Origin: Isoetes taiwanensis
Lineage: Eukaryota > Streptophyta > Lycopodiopsida > Isoetales > Isoetaceae
DNA length: 64,000 nt
NCBI GenBank assembly: GCA_021234155.1
Contig: JAJEKV010000004.1
Span: 310,001 to 374,000, forward strand
Direction of reading: 5' to 3'
The notes under the pieces were generated by a model that ran no database searches, was not told where the DNA came from, and saw nothing but the letters and a program-made list of their open reading frames with translations. The number at the start of each line of letters is the position of its first letter. Position 1 is the first letter of the stretch. Position numbers and translations under genes: made by a program. Positions 44,078-56,675 of the stretch are shown piece after piece.

Positions 44078-47030
44078 TCATTTTTCCACCAGCATCCCCA
44101 AGGATATGAGAACCTTATTCCTTACATCCTGAGGTATTGTAACTCTCGCTGTTTTACTAGGAATAGTTTTTGGAGTCCACGAGTACAATACGGTTTCAAT
44201 GTCTAGCCAAAGATCAGGATCACTAGGATTTCTCCTCCACCTCTTTGTCCAACAATCTGAATATCTTTCTTTATCGGTGACATTACTCAACTGATGTACT
44301 GGACACCACCATTCCACGCGCACCTACCTTCTTCTTTGCAAATATCCGAGATAGTGTATCCCAACCACATTGGATAGGTCTCTAGATCTGCTGGTTTTAC
44401 TACTACAAATTGGTGGCACTCCACGTCAGTAGAAGGTTCATAACAATCCATGCCTAGATATTTTGGCCTATCCTTCTTAGGACCAACATAGTGTTTATCA
44501 GATTGAGGATGAGCATATGCCTTCACAATGCTACTAATAGTACCATCATCTTCGTTAGCACCAGCTAATGTTTTCCACTTACTTTTAGGGAACCACCCTT
44601 CTTTCAGCTCTTCTGAGGATGTGTCTACCTCATCCAACAAGTTGATCACCTTCTTCCAATAATCTATCAATGCACGATTAGTCTCATCTGAATTAGTTTG
44701 CCAATGCTTGATGTAGTCATTGATGCCATCCTTAGTCAATCCCAATTGCTTGACTTCTTGGTTGGTTTTAGAGCTTTTGGTTGACGGGGAGGTATCATAG
44801 GCTTGCCATTTGCATCCCTGTGCCAAATTTCTGCCCCACCTCTCCACTTCTCCTCTGAAGGTCTCATTTTCCATTGCATGATTGGAATCCCTTCTCTCAC
44901 CCAAAAAGTGAATTGAAGAGGTCTAGAATGACCTTCCATGTCGAGAGCATACCCATCCACAAAACTCTTTCAATCAGGCACTTCTTCTATGATAGATCCT
45001 ATAGGAGATGGATTTGTACATCCATGAAATATTTCCAATAGCCTGGGAAAGTTGGTAACTGTCTGCTGTCTCAATACATGACTATATGTTCCAAACAATG
45101 CATCCACATCATGTCCGGACATTAGGAACCTCAAATTGACTCTTTCAAAAATACCCACAGCTGTTAAGTAGGATAGGAAAGAAAACATCCACCTGTTCTT
45201 ATTTTGACCAGCACAATTATCTAGTTGCAAGAGGAGCTTTCTGGGCAAATCTTGAGGTTTAGCACGAGATATTGAAGCTCCAACATGTTCATTAGGTCCA
45301 TTCCTCCTAAACCTTGCCTTGCTAAACTTTTCAATACTATTAGGGGTTCCATCCAACAATGCACTATGTAGTGCCTGGCTAGCTGTAGGATCCTGTAGGT
45401 GACCATTGTAACCCTTCTCATAGTTTCTTAAACACCTCATGATACTCCCAATGTGAAAATCTGGACCATCACTCCACAACTCTAAACTGAAATGGCCATA
45501 ATAGGTCTGAGACTGCCCATGCAATATTACCCTTTGTCATTGAAAATGCAAAGGGTATGATCTTCCACATGACTTAGGAATGTACTTGAATTGTGGAAGA
45601 CAAGTCTTACATTGGTCCATTTTATCATGTATAATACATAGATAGTTATTAGGTTCCATTGCGTGAGATAAGGTCCTCCACATCCAATAAGTTGATCTAC
45701 ATGATAGTTGATCCATCATATGGTCCTTCATATGTTCCCTTATCTTTGCCCTTAGACTTGGTTGCACAGTCTTATCTAGTGTCTCCTTGACTTAGCACAT
45801 AAATTGCACTTGGCAAAGTTGTTTGAAGTTGCTATGGTCACATGCTTGAAATGCTTATTCCATAGCCTACTAAAACTGGTTTGGGATATAGAGGCCACTC
45901 CAAGTTCCCGAAGTAATGCATTTATTTCCTCTAATATGCTCTTCTGGGTACAATGGGATGGCAATCTCTTTTCAACAATAACTCTACCCTGTTCATCCTT
46001 CTTACTCTTATGTGGCATGTTTTCTGCATTGAAATCCACATATCTTTCAAATATTTCCTTTGTAGCTATAGTTCTTGAGGTAGGCCTTACCAAGGCCGGT
46101 GTTCCCGTGCAATGCAATTTTACTATCATTTTCATGTCTCTTTTGCCAGTTGTGCCAAGAAGAGGTTGGAATTCCATGTATAGCCATCCATGCTTTTGAA
46201 CATATCCACTTTCCATTCAATGGGAATCTTTTCTTCTTTGATCTTTCATCCTGAATTGCATAGCCAAATATGGTGTACATGAAATTCCTCCTGCTATCAC
46301 ACTTATGTTCCTGATATGTAGCTCTTGCTACCACCATCTCCTCTATTGTGAACATTCTGTCTGAGGAGGCCCAACAACATTCACTTCCTCTAACCTTCAT
46401 CGGGGCTTGGGGAGAACAATCATAATCTGACTTGCATCTTTTGGTGGGATAATGCTTGAAAGTTGGAAGTGGCCTCTTGCTACACTGTGTGAACATTATT
46501 GACAATGGTTCTACATCTATAGGAAACATGTAGTTCCCCTCCAGTTTAATACTGTCCCTAGGCCATGCAACAATAGTTGGAACCTCTAGTTGCTTCACAC
46601 AAGCAAGGCATTCTTGTTTGCCTGAACCCTTTTCCTTCCAATTATCATATAATTTTGAGATTGCCACGCCTAACCTGTCCTCCCCTAATCTTTCATCATT
46701 CACTGCATTGATAGGATCTGCTAGAACAATAATCCCTTCTCCTACTGCCTCTCTGTTGCATGCATGCAGGATCTTGACCTTTTCGTTTTTCCAATCGACC
46801 CGAGTATAAAATACAATTTCCTTTCCTTTGGCATCATCCTTTTCATTTGAGGTCTTTTCCTTTCCTTTGCCATCATCAACATCATTTGGAGTCTTTTCCT
46901 TTCCTTTGCCATCATCAACATCATTTGAGATATTTTCCTTTCCTTGGCCATCATGTTCATTAGTTGGGGATTTTTCCTTGCCTTGATCAGCATCATTGGA
47001 GGCTTTTTTTTTTAGCATTTTGCATGCCAT
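44078..47030 (-). pseudogene. DUF7869-type transposase-like gene, disrupted
   Basis: The first frame has a Lys/Asp-rich N-terminus with several NDVDDGKGKEK repeats. It then has a conserved part (SDYDCSPQAPMKVRGSECCW, KWICSKAWMAIHGIPTSSWH, ALHGNTGLGKAYLKN). After a frame change come ISQTSFSRLWNKHFKHVTIA and KCNLCAKSR, then LQLDNCAGQNKNRWMFSFLS and FLMSGHDVDALFG. This order matches plant and oomycete DUF7869 proteins, whose LDNxxxxNKN and FLxxGHTxxDxD motifs look like part of a DDE/RNase H-like core. About 980 residues in all, with at least three frame changes. Function as transposase is inference. Terminal repeats were not found. Confidence 0.65.
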
Positions 47031-47045
47031 TGACCTAGAATGCAT

Positions 47046-48850
47046 AAAAACATATAGTAAGTTAGCATATCCAAATAACTTCTCACTAACATGTTCATAA
47101 ATGAAAGCCTCATATGTCTTATTCTATTTGATCATTCTATTTATATAATGGGATTCCCCAAGTTATTTTCCTCAACATTATATATAAATAAAACCCTCTA
47201 CTTATAACCTTCTAACTTGTATCCTATAATAACCTTAGAAACAACTTTTAAGGTTATTATAGGTTAGCAGTTTTAAGGTTAAGAAGTTTATTGTTTCTCG
47301 AAATTTTAAGGTTGGAAAGTTATTGTAGGTTAAAAGTTTTAAGGTTAGAAGTTCTAATTCATGAACTTTTAAACTTATAATTTAACTATTAACTTAAAAC
47401 TAGCATATAAACTTATAACTCATAACTTTTAAATTTAATAACCCCTAAAACAATTAACCCTTAAAACAATTGTCCTTAAAACAATTAACCCTTGTAATAA
47501 ATTTTCGCGGAAGTTATAATGGTGCGGTACGAAATTTTAAAAGCAGTTATTATTTCAAGTTAGCATTCCTTTTCAAACTTTTCTCTCACACTTTCGAACT
47601 TTTCTAATTCCAGGCGCTTCTGCTTCCAATTCCAGGCATTCCAGGCGCTTATGCTTCCAATTTCGACTTCCAATTTTGGCTTCCAATTTCTCGGCTTTCG
47701 GCTTTCTCGGCTTCTATCTGCTTCTCGGCTTCAATCTATCTTTCTCGGCATCTATCTTTCTCTCTTCAATCTATCTGCTGCATGACCTAAGGAGGAGATA
47801 ATATTATCTTATCTTCTATCTTTCTCGGCTTCAATCTGCTTCTCGGCTTCTATCTGCTTCAATCTGCTTCAATCTATTTTTATCTGCGCTTTCGAGCTTT
47901 TCGAGCTTTCTGCTTTTGGGTTTTCGGCTCAAAGGCTTTTCTGCTCGAAGGTTTCTACAAAGCATTCGGCTAAAGGTTTTGGCTCTCTACAATCTCTCTG
48001 GTTTTTTGGCTTCGGCTTGGAATAGCAAAGTTTTCTGGTTTTTTGGTTTTGTGTTAAAGGTTCTCGGCTTCTCGGTTTCCAAATTATCTGCTATTGCTTC
48101 TTCTCGGCTTCTTAAGGCTCAAATCATCTGCTATTGGCTTCTTGTCGGCTTCTTAAGGCTCAAATCATCTGCTATTGGCTTCTTCTCGGCTCAAATCAAC
48201 TAGGTTAGTATTTCACATTTCTTTACTTAAAGTCATTTATCTTATTCTTGTTTTTATTCTAGTATTTGAATGTTACGTTTCTCTGCTTTTATCTGTTCTT
48301 TATCTATTATATGAGCTTGAGGGCTTAATGAAGGGAGTGCTTATTGGCTTAGACTTTTAGATGCATCACCCCTAACGCCCTAGCACCTTCATATATAGAT
48401 CTATTGCTAATAAACATGTTCTATTGCTTATATGATCTTGCTCTCTGCTCTTGCTCTATGATCTTGCCTATATGATCTTGCTCTATGATCTATCTGCTCT
48501 ATGCTCTATGATCTATGATCTATCTGCTCTATGATCTTGCCTATATGATCTTGCTCTATGATCTATCTGCTCTACGATCTTGCTTATATGATTTTGATGT
48601 ATCTGCTCTTATTCTATTTCACTAGCTCTTCTTCTATCTGCTCTAAATAATGAACTAAATAAGGAGTTCTAAACACTGAACTAAATAATGAACTAAACAA
48701 GGAGTTCTAAACAATGAACTAAAACAATGAAGTAAATAATGAACTAAATAATGAACCAAACTAAATAACGCTCTATGAGTTCTTATTCTGCTCTATTTGC
48801 TCTTAGATTTGCTCTATCTATTCCCATGGCTCTATAGAATGATATGTTAG
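47046..48850. other. Low-complexity region, no gene supported
   Basis: It holds TTTTAAGGTTA-type repeats (47,220-47,350), TCTCGGCTTC/TATCTGCTTC repeats (47,680-48,190), CTCTATGATCTTGCCTATAT repeats (48,420-48,600) and AATAATGAACTAAA repeats (48,640-48,760). A 95-codon frame at 47,916-48,203 is built from these repeats and is unlikely to be real. Confidence 0.7.
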
Positions 48851-48858
48851 AATTGGCG

Positions 48859-48966
48859 AAATCGCGCTTGGCGCATTTCTAGTCCGGCTTTATATAAATC
48901 GCGCCCAGCGTGTGCGGTGCGATGTAAAAAAAAAAAACACTATAGTAAACGCGCCTGGCACGTTTT
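48859..48966. repeat. Three copies of the CGCG palindrome family (left edge)
   Basis: Diverged copies of the 21-nt palindrome (half-site AAATCGCGCC) lie at about 48,859-48,879, 48,896-48,924 and 48,947-48,966. These are the first occurrences going rightward, and none was noticed further left. Confidence 0.7.
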
Positions 48967-49051
48967 GAATTTTGCATACGTAGAATCGCTTTCTGGGGAT
49001 AGGAATATCATTTGCTAATTAGTTAATTTCTCTCGTTCTAGTGCATTACAC

Positions 49052-49432
49052 ATGGCTGCTTCTAGTTCAAATATACTTCCTCACGGACTGGCCATCAACA
49101 TTTGGACCCTGTACAAGATACTACTTAATTGTCTTTGTTCAAAACATTCACGAGAGAGAGTTGGACAAGCCGGTTGGCCGATGCATGTATCGGGGCCATG
49201 GGAATGCTATCATCGCATCACTGGACATATTCGGCTCCTCATGCTCTTAGTAAGGCTCATGCCCACAAATAAATACCAGGATTTGATTAGGAGTATCAAG
49301 GATCGATACAACACTCTGATTTGGAGACTCGACATTCGCAGGGAAGAAGAGGATGCTGTCATATCACAGTGGTCCAGGTGGCACTTTACTCGGTATTGGG
49401 CCGATGAAGTGGGCCTTTGCGACATTTTGTAG
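49052..49432 (+). CDS. Small unassigned gene, 126 residues
   Basis: Starts ATG at 49,052 in ACACATGGCT context, 12 bases after an acceptor-like TCTAG. The protein (MAASSSNILPHGLAINIWTL ... HIRLLMLLVRLM ... SQWSRWHFTRYW ... EVGLCDIL) has no domain I recognise. It contains a Trp/Arg-rich C-terminal part and no signal peptide. Palindromes of the CGCG family sit on both sides (48,947-48,966 and 49,468-49,487) but not inside. An overlapping frame starting 11 bases upstream is judged a shadow. Confidence 0.4.
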   Translation: MAASSSNILPHGLAINIWTLYKILLNCLCSKHSRERVGQAGWPMHVSGPWECYHRITGHIRLLMLLVRLMPTNKYQDLIRSIKDRYNTLIWRLDIRREEEDAVISQWSRWHFTRYWADEVGLCDIL

Positions 49433-49467
49433 AGATATGTAGAGCAAGCTATGTTAGTTCAAAAAGA

Positions 49468-49546
49468 ACTCGCGCCTGGCGCATTTTCACAATGTACATA
49501 TATATCTTTTGAATATAAATACAATCTCGCGCCTGGCGCAATTTTG
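49468..49546. repeat. Two CGCG palindromes
   Basis: CTCGCGCCTGGCGCATTTT at about 49,468-49,487 and TCTCGCGCCTGGCGCAATTT at about 49,525-49,545, separated by about 38 bp. Both keep the CGCGCCTGGCGC core. Confidence 0.85.
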
Positions 49547-49610
49547 CAGCTTAAACTTTTATGTGACGCTTATTTTATTATGCTTTTTTATTATATGCAA
49601 TGTCGAAAAC

Positions 49611-49730
49611 ATTGAATCCTTTGATGCCCTCCAGCCAGTATGACCAACCCCAAGAAACTACACATTCTCATTAATGTGTAGTTTCATGGGGTTGATATGA
49701 CTGGCTAAAGAACATCAAAGAATTCAAAAT
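49611..49730. other. Imperfect ~118-nt hairpin, miRNA-precursor-like or small MITE
   Basis: The arms 49,611-49,666 and 49,673-49,728 are inverted copies with few mismatches, and the loop is 6 nt (CTCATT). The inner stem is exact for 9 bp (CTACACATT/AATGTGTAG) and continues as CCAACCCCAAGAAA against TTTCATGGGGTTGATA, then CAGCCAGTATGA against ATATGACTGGCTA and CTTTGATG against CATCAAAG. Length and scattered mismatches suit a plant miRNA precursor. The mature strand could be TGTGTAGTTTCATGGGGTTG. A decaying foldback transposon is equally possible. Confidence 0.55.
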
Positions 49731-49802
49731 TCACAACATCACGCAGATGTTATGATATATATTTTTTTTTTTTTGAATATCCAAATAAACATACCTTTTA
49801 GG

Positions 49803-50259
49803 ACGTTCTTTTGGCCATGCTACAAAATGTGCCCACGCCACCAACCAACCTGTATCGCCACGGGGTGTCTTCGTGGAAGAGCCTCATCTTCATAATTGCA
49901 GTTTATAATGGAAATCTTACAGAAACTGTTTCCAAGAGGAACACCATGACACATAGAACTTGGATTCAGATCTTCGATTTTACATAAGCCTACTCGGCGC
50001 TTCAAGTTTCTTTGTTAAAAGATAGCATTCTTCTCCCATTAATCGATAAAGAAACAGAATGCATTGGGAAAAATAGAGGACGAAAAATAGAGAACAATAA
50101 TGCATTGGGAAACATAGAGAATGCATTCGGAATGGAATCACACTCACCATAGTTCAGCAGACATCGATTGATCTTGGGATTGAAGGCGGCTCGATCGATC
50201 CTAAGCGATCTTGGGCGCTCTGATAGTAGGTGGCCGATTAGGTGGTAGTAGATTGCCAC
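49803..50259 (-). pseudogene. Leftward small gene, unit 1 copy
   Basis: First exon at 50,259-50,150 (MAIYYHLIGHLLSERPRSLR ... NRCLLNYG) ends in a good donor GTGAGTGTG. A second exon covers about 50,015-49,817 (RVGLCKIEDLNPSSMCHGVP, EDEALPRRHPVAIQVGWW). The acceptor region is altered relative to unit 2 (TTATCGA for TTATCAG). No domain recognised. It shares its upstream region with the large rightward gene. Confidence 0.4.
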
Positions 50260-50944
50260 ATATGCGTTTCTTGAAAATAATAATTAATTGTTATCTTGAA
50301 ATTGCACTAAAAAGAAAAACACAATTTAAATTTGCAAATGAGCCGAGACGGACGGTTAATTAAGGCGGTATAAATTGAAAAGGACGTGAATTTGAATTTA
50401 CGGTTGTAAATCTGACGGCCTAGATTATGAACGCATACATATAAGTTTAAACCAAAACCACAGTCTCATATTATCCACACTTGCAGTTCTATGGCGTCTA
50501 GAGGATCTGGCAGCCGCGGCCGAGGCGCAGGTAGAGGTGGGCGACATGCCAAAGCACAAATCCAAAGCCTGGAGTTTGCTGAACAAGCGAAAAGCACAAA
50601 TCCAACAAGCGCCTCAGGTATGAATCAGTGTTTTTGTTCTGTAATTGATTTCTGTGTCCCTCTTTTTGTTAGGTTTTTAGGATTTTTTCTGTAATAATAG
50701 AGTTATTATCCGATAAGAAGCATATGTCCTCTAATATTTGAGTTCATATGTCCTAAAAATGTCTTAATGTGTGCATGTTGTTTTTTCTTTTAATGATGTA
50801 TGTGCTGTTTCAATCTTGTATACTTAGCTGAACGGTATTCAGTAGCTAGTTGTGTTTTTTATAGTTAGTTGTGTCCTCTGATGAAGATTCGACTCTTTAA
50901 GTTGTATTTTTATAGTTAGTTGTGTCCGAGCATTTTGATTAGGA

Positions 50945-51137
50945 CAAAACGCCCTAAGCCGGGCGCATTTAATTAGTCATTACATTAGTTTCTTTATCTT
51001 TGAGGTCACTTCTAAAGCGCGCCAAGCGCGTATTTGTTGCATTTTGACTGGGACAAAACGCGCCTGGCGCCTGGCCCCAATAAACTAAATGAACTTGCTG
51101 TGTATTCGTTTTCAAATCGCGCCAAGCGCGTTTTTGT
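50945..51137. repeat. Four CGCG palindromes in intron 1 of the unit 1 gene
   Basis: Copies at about 50,947-50,970, 51,016-51,036, 51,056-51,076 and 51,116-51,137, in the same places as in unit 2. The first reads GCCCTAAGCCGGGCGC where unit 2 has GCCCCTGGCGC, again a change at CTGG. Confidence 0.8.
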
Positions 51138-52334
51138 TGCATATGTTTCGACAAAGATATATTTTAGCATTAAAAGATTAACCCATGTGCTTTGTAATTT
51201 CGGGATCACAAAAGACAAGCAAAAAGAGGGAGGACCAAGCAAGGCGAGACCTCCTGATCGAAAAAAAAGCAAAGGACGAGATGAAGATGTTCTTGTATGC
51301 ACCCGCAACATGTATTGACGTTAGAAGATACATCCGGAATAATAAAGGCTCGTAGAACCTCCATGTCCGTAAGAAGATCTTATAGAGGGGAGAATGGTAT
51401 GTGGAGATATTCAAAACTGGTGGGAAGCGAGACCTCATATTCATGTCAAGGGTAAGAGAGACCGGTCAAATAAAGCGGGGGAATTCTTATTACATGCTAA
51501 GTGCGTGATCGATTCTTTCGCTCGTGCTAGTTGAAGTGGGCCAAAAACATAAGAAGAGCCTAAAGAAGATCAATCGATGCAGTGCTAGCTCTTTTAAAGA
51601 GACTGCATTAAGATCAGACGACATGGCCGATAACCTCTTCAAATTTGGCTTGACAGTTGGCGAGCCATTGACTCCTAAAAGAATATGCGAGGGGCTTACA
51701 GCTGTTCGACGAGCCATTAGCACGAGGCCCTCAGGTAGTGTCTACTTACAGGCAGTGAAGGATAAGGAAGAAGAAAGCTCTAAAGGCAGGGAAACCACAG
51801 AAGCGACAGCAGGCCTTACAAGTGACGATGACAAGGCCAGGCAGTTAGAGGCGATGAGCAAGCTCAAAAAATATGCTGACAAGTATCCACTGGGCCTGAA
51901 CTTCACCCATCCAGTCCATGTGGATAGGCTTTTCAGGTCCACTAAAGCCATTTATATCGGCAGAAGGTATGACAAGCAGCACTCCTTGGAGATAGTGAAC
52001 AACATGATCGAAAATCCAGGGCAAGTGCCAATGCCTGCAGATGTAGTGTCGTACGATACCAGAATGAGGAAGGTAATCATGTGGAGTGTTGGAGGACTTC
52101 ATCGAGAATCGACATACATTTTATGATAATAGATGGCCAAGATTCAATAGAGGCCCGAAGGTTACGATCAAGAAGGCACAAAGATCTTGGGCATCGGTTG
52201 TTCTATAAGTCGTGATTCGTCGAAACTACGGTTCCGAGCGGCTCAACAACACCTGCCGAGCTAGCCGAAATAAGCGCACTCCTGAATGACATGGGAAAAA
52301 CATTCTTATACAAAAGGTAATTCTCTTCCCTTAG

Positions 52335-52722
52335 GTTTCGCCAGATCTGCGCAAAGCGCCAGCGATTTCATATTAAAGCAAATCAGCGCCAGCGCGATTT
52401 TGCCTACTCTAAAGAACAAAGGCTTTCGGAATGGTAGTCGTTTCTCCTCAAACAAGCAAATCGCGCCCGCCGAAGATTTTCATATTAGAATGTTAACGCC
52501 CATCGCGGGATTTGCCTACCCTCGGGAGAAAAGGCTATCCGCCTAATAGCCAAGTCTCATCGCTAGGCAATTCTCGACGCCGATTTGCATTCTAATATGA
52601 AATCGCCAGCGCCGATTTATTTGTTTGATGAGGAACGACTACCAATCGAGGAAGCGCTTTAGAGTAGGCAAATCGCTACCGATGATTTGCTTTAATATGA
52701 AATCGCCAGCGCCGATTTTTAA
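52335..52722. repeat. Intronic foldback, unit 1 copy (corrupted)
   Basis: Corresponds to the 391-bp foldback of unit 2. The palindromic cores are shortened or altered (for example GCGCCAGCGCG or CGCCAGCGCCG in place of CGCGCCAGGCGCG), while the spacers (CATATTA, CCTACTCTAAAGAACAAAGG, CTAATATGAAATCG) are kept. Confidence 0.8.
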
Positions 52723-55700
52723 ACTAGAAGGATTTATTTCATTCACGATTATGAAGCTAAGAATGTTACTCCTTGCAGTCCCTATATAGAGCAACTTCGG
52801 CATGCTCGGAACCTGTGGATTCAATATGGGAAGCCAATGCCAACCAGACAGGACCAGTCCAAAAGAGCTGAATTCAAGTTGCTGGAGAGGACACTTAGTC
52901 GACGATAATACAGACAAAACCAAGAGCACCGGATCAAAGAAAAAAAGGAGATGAAAAGGGTGATGCTTCCAGGAACCAACTGCGCCCAAGGATGCCTGCA
53001 AGATAGTATTTGCTTCAGATCCATTATGGGAGAAATGGAATGAATTCTGGGATGCCTACGTTGAGAAGAAGTTGCCAGATTCACAAGGAAGATTTCCTCC
53101 TGTTGACACATCAATTTTTGATATACATATACTTGAGAGATGAGGAAGGCTCATGGATTGGGACGCATCAAGATCTGATCTCGATTCCGGACAGGTTAAT
53201 TAGAAAGGAAATTCTTTACAAGAAAACCCCGGCAACAAAGGCTATGGAATCATTTGAAGATGCACGCCGACGAGCTGAAAAATATTAGAGTGCTCAAGGA
53301 GGCAGGTTGGTGAGGAATTACAAAGGCTTTACGGAGAGTGGTGGTTTGTCGGAGTTAGGACTCATGCAAAAGTATAACGTCTCCAACGACGACCTAAAGA
53401 AGTATGTATTTTGGTCCAAGGACTTTGTCAAGCAGCCAGGTTGAAGAACGTTGCAAAGATCGATTGGGCTTCACACTAAAGTTACGTCCGACTTGAAACG
53501 AAAAGTCGCGATGGTGAAGCAGACTCCGAGACGGAATCCACTTTTTTTTATCAAGTGTCCACTGGTTTCAAGTGTGCCTTGCCAGAAGTGGGTGCAGGTC
53601 CCCATCATATCACACTCTTTGTCCTTGATAGCCGAGGCACCGGATGGTCGCTTTGATGACTATAATACGTTCTTCAACATACGCAATGGTTTCACCATGG
53701 AGATGAACTACACAATTGTCACTATATGTCCCTCCGACATAATGCATATGCTTTAAGTGCTGCAAATGACCTTGAATGCGTGAAAGTCATCCGACAGGCG
53801 ATCCTCATAGATGAAAACAGGGACAGTGACTTCAGCACAGAAGTAAAATTTCTCATGTGCTTATAATTATGATAGCCATGATGGATGGTAAGGAATATGA
53901 AAGGCTCAAGGGAAAACCAGATGGAGACAAGCTAGCATGGCGTGTTATCCGGTTAGATGAACGATATCTGCGTAAACGTCTTCTATCCGGAGCAAGAAGA
54001 CAAGGGAAGGGTGTCAAGGTCGTGGAAGAGTTAGAGGAAGAAGAGGAAGAAGAGGATGAAACGAGGATTCACCCAATTCTTGTGGGCCACATTAAGTATG
54101 AGCTCCTAACTTCACATAAGGGTAAGCTAAACAAGAACGGGTTCTCTATGGACCTTCCCAAGATCTCATTGAAGCATTTTATCCATTGGGAACAACTTTG
54201 GGAACTTCACGTTGGAGGTTACATCGATAGAGAAGCTTTGAAGTCGCAAGGAAATGTCGGGAGCGCCCTCCGATGATCTCGCCAAAAATTTCTTGGACCT
54301 CTTCTTTGAGAAAGTACTAGAGGAAGCACCTAGGGGACCAATCGGCAAAGGTAAAAACAAAGCTTCTAGCTCTAAGGTCGAAATACCCGCAGATTTTCTT
54401 AAGGAACGGAGAATATGAGAAAGCTATTCGTTGGCCACAACATCATGGATGAAACCAAGAGCAGCCCGGATCACCAAGTACCTATCAACATCCCCGCGGA
54501 ACATCCTTGGCCCCAAAAAATATAAAACAGGATGAAGATAACAAGGATGATGATAATAACAATAATGATGATGAAGAAGACTCCAAATCAAAAACACTAG
54601 CCAAGTTAGCGTAAAGAGTAATGAACTATCAAGCATAGTTCACACCGCATGCATCTCAATCGATGTGGTTGGTGCTTCTATCGTAATAGGAGACAACTCG
54701 AATAAGGATGCAACGGAAGAAGACACCACGGGGAATGAAGAAGAAAGGTATCGTAACAATGTTCTTTTTTGATATCCATGCATTTTACAAACTACAAGCA
54801 TATAGAAATCATACCGGTGCGATTTAGAGTTTCCTAGAGATCATATTTTTAAATTATATTGACATGCATCATTCATGAAATCTACCGACGCTAGCGTTGC
54901 TTTTCCATTTCTTTATCTCATACGTTATTGTTCTCCTTACGTAAATGATTTGGCTTCCCCAAAAGTACCGGTCTTTGATTTGAATGGTGTGCTATGTAGA
55001 ACGTTACCTAAAGCAACGCTTTGAAAAGTCATGGTATGCGCAACAACCATTTGAGACACATTACCAAATATGTTTACCCGCCCTTTATCCGGAAGGAGAT
55101 GTTGGACCAGGCCTTCACCGCTTTTGTTATTTTAATTTGGTCATCTATGGAGCATAGAAATATCTGAGGATGTTTAAAAAGTAGTGTCCGAAGCTAAATA
55201 GAGATTACGCCCATCTGGGATCAAAGCAAATGTGCTTCATTCACAAACCCTAAAGAACCGACAGTAAAAAGATATTTGTGAAAATGCTTCATGCTAACAT
55301 GATGGATGCCCTAGGTGTTGAGGATAAGGAAGGCATGATCATGGTGGATGATGACACTCTAAAGTGTTGCTTCAATCAGTCCACGTCATTGAATCCGCCA
55401 TCCTATTATCCCAAGATTTTGACAAAGATGACTTCTGCTTCGCTTTGTTAGTATCTTGCACCTAAATAGCTTAGGAAAAACGGTTGAAGAGATACAAACA
55501 CTATACCAAGATCTTGATTGGACGGGGGAAATTGACAGGACCTTGAGAAAATCGTTCTAGAAAGGGAACTTTTTGATATATATGTATACAGAAATACACT
55601 TTCCAAAAAGTTTTGAATATGAAATATACTTCAACCTCATTGATTATATATTGTGTGTTCTTATATTAGCATTATTGGTTACGTATACGTATTGTTTTTT

Positions 55701-56149
55701 TTTTTTTATATTGTAATGTGTATAGTTTGCTATACTTGCAATAATTTGTATGTATATCTGAAGTCAATAATTTAGGTGTGTATAAATAGGTATGCATAAA
55801 TTGGCAAACCATAAACCCGGGTCATATACACTTATTATTATGGCACATTCTATTACGCAAGGTGAACCATACGGACCTCTGCGAGTCTTGAGCTAGAAAA
55901 GCAGAACTTGAGTGGCAGTGTCGTTGCTATGAATCCGTCGCTTATCCTGATAGTCCCTTTGATGTTGTAATCCATCTTATGGAGATCCGGAGCATGGTTT
56001 TGTTCATGATCGGCCGGGATCTCGAGAGGGCCGCTGCGGCGCTGTCGACAGAAATGAATGGATTAGTTTTAAGTTTATGTTCTATAGCAATACGTAACAT
56101 AAACATACCTTTTTCGGGACGTTCTTTTGGCCATGCTACAAATGTGCCC

Positions 56150-56566
56150 TTTCCACCAATTCAGATCGCCACCGGGTGTCTTCGTGGAAGAGCCTCATCT
56201 TCATAATTGCGTTTATAATGGAAATCTTACGTAAAACGTTTCCAAGAGGAACACCATGACACATAGAACTTGGATTCAGATCTTCGATTTTACATAAGCC
56301 TACTCGGCGCTTCAAGTTTGCTGTTAAAAGATAGCATTCTTCTCCGACACTGATAAAGAAACAGAATGCATTGGGAAAAATAGAGGACGAAAAATAGAGA
56401 ACAATAATGCATTGGGAAACATAGAGAATGCATTCGGAATGGAATCACACTCACCATAGTTCAGCAGACATCGATTGATCTTGGGATTGAAGGCGGCTCG
56501 ATCGATCCTAAGCGATCTTGGGCGCTCTGATAGTAGGTGGCCGATTAGGTGGTAGTAGATTGCCAC
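56150..56566 (-). CDS. Leftward small gene, unit 2 copy
   Basis: Exon 1 is 56,566 to about 56,457 (MAIYYHLIGHLLSERPRSLR, DRAAFNPKINRCLLNYG) and ends in donor GTGAGTGTG. After an intron with acceptor TTTCTTTATCAG at about 56,350, exon 2 carries CKIEDLNPSSMCHGVPLG and related sequence. The last part near 56,150-56,230 is altered relative to unit 1. About 110-120 residues, no domain recognised. It is divergent from the large gene, with about 230 bp between start codons. Confidence 0.4.
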
Positions 56567-56675
56567 ATATGCGTTTCTTGAAAATAATAATTAATTGTTA
56601 TCTTGAAATTGCACTAAAAAGAAAAACACAATTTAAATTTGCAAATGAGCCGGGACGGACGGTTAATTAAGGCGG

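Larger units (their letters stand above)
50491..55575 (+). pseudogene. DGQHS/HAD-domain gene, unit 1 copy (heavily disrupted)
   Basis: Same exon order as the unit 2 gene: RG-rich start (MASRGSGSRGRGAGRGG) at 50,491, middle exon well kept at 51,524-52,126, and acidic and HAD parts broken into short frames to about 55,575. The DGQHS block reads DGQDSIEAR here, from altered bases at a CAG site. Nearly all of the many frameshifts coincide with CAG/CTG sites of unit 2, so the damage may be in the sequence data and not in the genome. Confidence 0.7.
49787..56100 (+). repeat. Tandem duplication, unit 1 (~6.3 kb)
   Basis: It runs from AAACATACCTTTTAGGACGT to just before AAACATACCTTTTTCGGGAC, and aligns along its whole length with unit 2. 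The central 51,540-52,080 is almost identical to unit 2. Elsewhere the differences cluster at positions that are CAG or CTG in unit 2. It is about 40 bp shorter overall. Confidence 0.9.

Noticed and set aside
47916-48203. 95-codon frame as a secreted or membrane peptide gene
   Set aside because: It is built from low-complexity CTCGGCTTC-type repeats and has no conserved features.
49041-49250. 69-codon frame starting 11 bases before the 126-residue frame
   Set aside because: It overlaps in another frame and is shorter. The 49,052 start has the better context.
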